Shown here piece by piece: positions 62,640 to 64,000 of a stretch of DNA of 64,000 nucleotides; within the stretch, counting starts at the first letter, position 1; every line of letters begins with the position of its first letter. Source of the DNA: CAZGOM01 sp964542875 (GTDB taxonomy: Bacteria > Planctomycetota > Phycisphaerae > Phycisphaerales > Phycisphaeraceae); contig CAZIWA010000012.1 of assembly GCA_964542875.1 (NCBI GenBank), forward strand, positions 1 through 64,000, read 5' to 3'. The position numbers and the translations under genes were made by a program. Below the pieces are notes generated by a model. The model worked only from the letters and a program-made list of their open reading frames with translations. It ran no database searches and was not told the origin of the DNA.

Positions 62640-62700
62640 CTCAAACCACATCACGTCTTGCGCTCTTCACTCTGCCTTATCCCTTTTACCTTTTCACTTA

Positions 62701-63360
62701 TCACTTTTCCTGCACAAACCCATTGCTCTTCTTCTCCCAGCCGGTCGTGGTTTCCGGGCCATGGCCGGGGTACACGGTGGTGTCGTCGGGCAGTGTGTAG
62801 AGCTTTTGGCGGATGGATCTGGCCAGAACATCGAAGCTGCCGCCTGGGAAGTCGGTACGGCCGATGGAGCCGCGAAAGAGGACATCGCCGCCGATGACCA
62901 TGCGCTGGTACGGCATGTAGAGGCAGATGCTGCCGGGGCTGTGGCCGGGCGCGTGGAAGACCTGAATGTCCTTGCCTGCAAAGGTGAGCGTGTCGCCTTC
63001 GTTTAAAAAGCCGGTCGCCTCCGGCGCGGTGAAAGGCTCACCAAAAAGCGCGGAAAGATTCAGCACGGGGTCGATGAGAAACTCCTTCTCCGCGGGGTGG
63101 ATCACGATCGGAATTTCCGGCCAGCTCTCACGCACCTCATGCAGGCCCATGATGTGGTCGGCATGCGCGTGAGTCAGCACCACCTTCTCAGGCGTCAGCC
63201 CCTGCTCCTTGATGAAGGCGATGGCCTTCTCAGGCCATTGGCCGGGATCGATGATCAGCGCACCCGTGCCCTGCTCTTTGCTGGAAGGATAGAGCACGTA
63301 GCAGTTGGTCTGAAACATGCCCAGTGCGAAGCATTCAAGGTCAAATGTTTTCGTACGCAT
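62701..63360 (-). CDS. Metallo-beta-lactamase-fold hydrolase (glyoxalase II-like)
   Basis: 219 aa from ATG 63360, five bases after GAGAGA. The metal site is HAHADH (VVLTHAHADHIMG), with further ligands in FHAPGHSPGSICLY and VYPGHGPETT. The order of motifs (IDPGQWPEKAIAF, GDVLFRGSIGRTDFPGGSF) is that of glyoxalase II-like/persulfide dioxygenase-type enzymes. The chain is shorter than true GloB because the C-terminal substrate domain is missing. It converges on the ABC permease gene with a 61-bp gap that holds no hairpin. Confidence 0.93.
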   Translation of the reverse strand: MRTKTFDLECFALGMFQTNCYVLYPSSKEQGTGALIIDPGQWPEKAIAFIKEQGLTPEKVVLTHAHADHIMGLHEVRESWPEIPIVIHPAEKEFLIDPVLNLSALFGEPFTAPEATGFLNEGDTLTFAGKDIQVFHAPGHSPGSICLYMPYQRMVIGGDVLFRGSIGRTDFPGGSFDVLARSIRQKLYTLPDDTTVYPGHGPETTTGWEKKSNGFVQEK

Positions 63361-63425
63361 GAAGTCTCTCTTGTAGCCCACCATGGTAGCGGGCGAGGTT
63401 TTTCGGGGTTCGGGGTTCGGGTCAG

Positions 63426-63461
63426 AAAAACACAGGACGCCCTTGGGCGTCCTGTTGTGTT
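63426..63461 (-). terminator. Intrinsic terminator of the NuoG-like gene
   Basis: On the minus strand CAGGACGCCC, AA, GGGCGTCCTG then TGTTTTTCTGAC. A perfect 10-bp stem with a T run, 64 bases after the stop codon. Confidence 0.88.
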
Positions 63462-63524
63462 CTATGAATTCTTCCTCTGCTCTTACCCGATACCCGAAAA
63501 GGCCGCAGGCCTCTCTGCATCCGA

Positions 63525-64000
63525 TCACAGCGTGACGTATTCCGCGGCGCTTTCGAGTTCCTTATCGAACTTCGGCATCGCAACGGAAGACACAAACACG
63601 CCGCCCATCAATTCGCGGGTTTTCGCCGCGTCGAAGATGGCGGGCTTGCCGGAGCCAAGGGCCGAGGCCAGGTCCAGGGCGATCTGCCCTTCGGACCGGG
63701 CAAACTCAACCACCGGGATGGCTTGCTCAAACGCCTGAAGCTTGCCGGCATGGTTTTCAAACGTGCCGGCCTTCTCCAGCCATGTTGCGCTGGGGAGCAG
63801 CACGTTGGCCTTGGTGGTCAGGTCGTTGGGCAGCGTGTCGATAAGCACCAGGAACTTGCCGGACAGAGCACCCGAAAGCTCCTTGGTGGCCCAGGCGCTG
63901 GGATAGTTGCCGGTGACGATGGCAGCGGCGACGCCGGCTTTGGCGTCCTTCACCGCGGTCTGCCATGCGGCCGCGTCCAGGGCGTTGTTCTCGCCGACGA
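63525..64000 (-). CDS. NuoG-like molybdopterin-type oxidoreductase subunit, C-terminal end
   Basis: The frame is open to the window edge; only the last 157 codons are seen. The visible part resembles the C-terminal region of NADH-quinone oxidoreductase subunit G and related molybdopterin oxidoreductases: KFLVLIDTLPNDLTTKANVLLPSATWLEKAGTFENHAGKLQAFEQA, the 'aDvvLPaatwaE-x-GTf-N-xeGR' block of the family. The last helical segment ends ELESAAEYVTL. Formate dehydrogenase alpha-like proteins share this block, so NuoG is the more likely but not the only reading. The first part of the gene, and any nuo genes, would be outside the window. Confidence 0.75.
   Translation of the reverse strand, partial: VGENNALDAAAWQTAVKDAKAGVAAAIVTGNYPSAWATKELSGALSGKFLVLIDTLPNDLTTKANVLLPSATWLEKAGTFENHAGKLQAFEQAIPVVEFARSEGQIALDLASALGSGKPAIFDAAKTRELMGGVFVSSVAMPKFDKELESAAEYVTL

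Noticed and set aside
62640..62700. A/G-rich near-repeats (GTGATAAG, GTGAAAAGG, GTAAAAGGG on the minus strand) between convergent genes
   Set aside because: Too short and irregular to call a repeat element, and no hairpin is formed.

Overview
The window looks like a chromosome segment of a planctomycete, most likely class Phycisphaerae. The pointers are a 1099-aa secreted protein with an N-terminal ESRxLLS motif of the LEPR-xLL type, a Minf_1886/Plancto_Ver family protein, a prepilin-like protein with a FTLIELLVVIAIIALL leader, a TPR protein with a glycosyltransferase-like membrane domain, and several families for which I see no close functional name. The placement is inference from families and cannot be confirmed without a 16S gene or a database search. 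The DNA is GC-rich and densely coding, with genes on both strands. I see no CRISPR array, insertion sequence, integrase, rRNA or phage module.

Layout. 1-9843: end of a GspK-like secretion/pilus protein, a Ser/Thr kinase, an FHA-GAF-SpoIIE phosphatase and topoisomerase I. 10130-19834: miaA, a TPR membrane glycosyltransferase-like gene, a DUF1508 protein, pabB, a mannose-1-phosphate guanylyltransferase, a PTPS of the ExxHGH type (probably a folate enzyme), tRNA-Phe, an orphan NMT1-like binding lipoprotein and a UGT-like glycosyltransferase. 20154-27969: large carbohydrate-related proteins (a G8-domain beta-helix protein; a beta-propeller fused to a GH29 fucosidase-like barrel), an SDR and a GntR/FCD regulator. 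28189-33450: a 1753-aa hybrid sensor kinase.

33462-42178 is the most interesting region. It holds a short-chain reductase, a GNAT-like acyltransferase of the YghO/bacterial ceramide synthase type, a GT-B-like protein, an ABC-2 exporter pair, and a 1139-aa fusion of fatty acyl-AMP ligase, acyl carrier domain and alpha-oxoamine synthase. Together these could make, decorate and export a sphingolipid-like membrane lipid. The fusion and the added exporter and glycosyltransferase distinguish it from the Caulobacter ceramide genes.

42471-64000: a CocE-type hydrolase, an oligogalacturonate lyase-like propeller, another SDR, a prepilin-like protein, a C-terminally truncated SecA, tRNA-Glu, two tandem paralogous membrane proteins built of SH3/Tudor-like repeats, mnmA, an unknown secreted protein plus a GH113-like hydrolase, two tandem cysteine-motif membrane paralogs, a YtrA-type regulator/ABC operon with a perfect operator directly before its start codon, a metallo-beta-lactamase-fold hydrolase, and the end of a NuoG-like subunit.

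Two start-codon classes can be seen. Many genes have a clear Shine-Dalgarno sequence. A second set (pabB, mnmA, the Minf_1886 gene, the short secA, the FCD regulator, the propeller gene and the YtrA regulator) has instead a TAnnnT-type -10 box ending 6-10 bases before the start codon, which suggests leaderless mRNAs.
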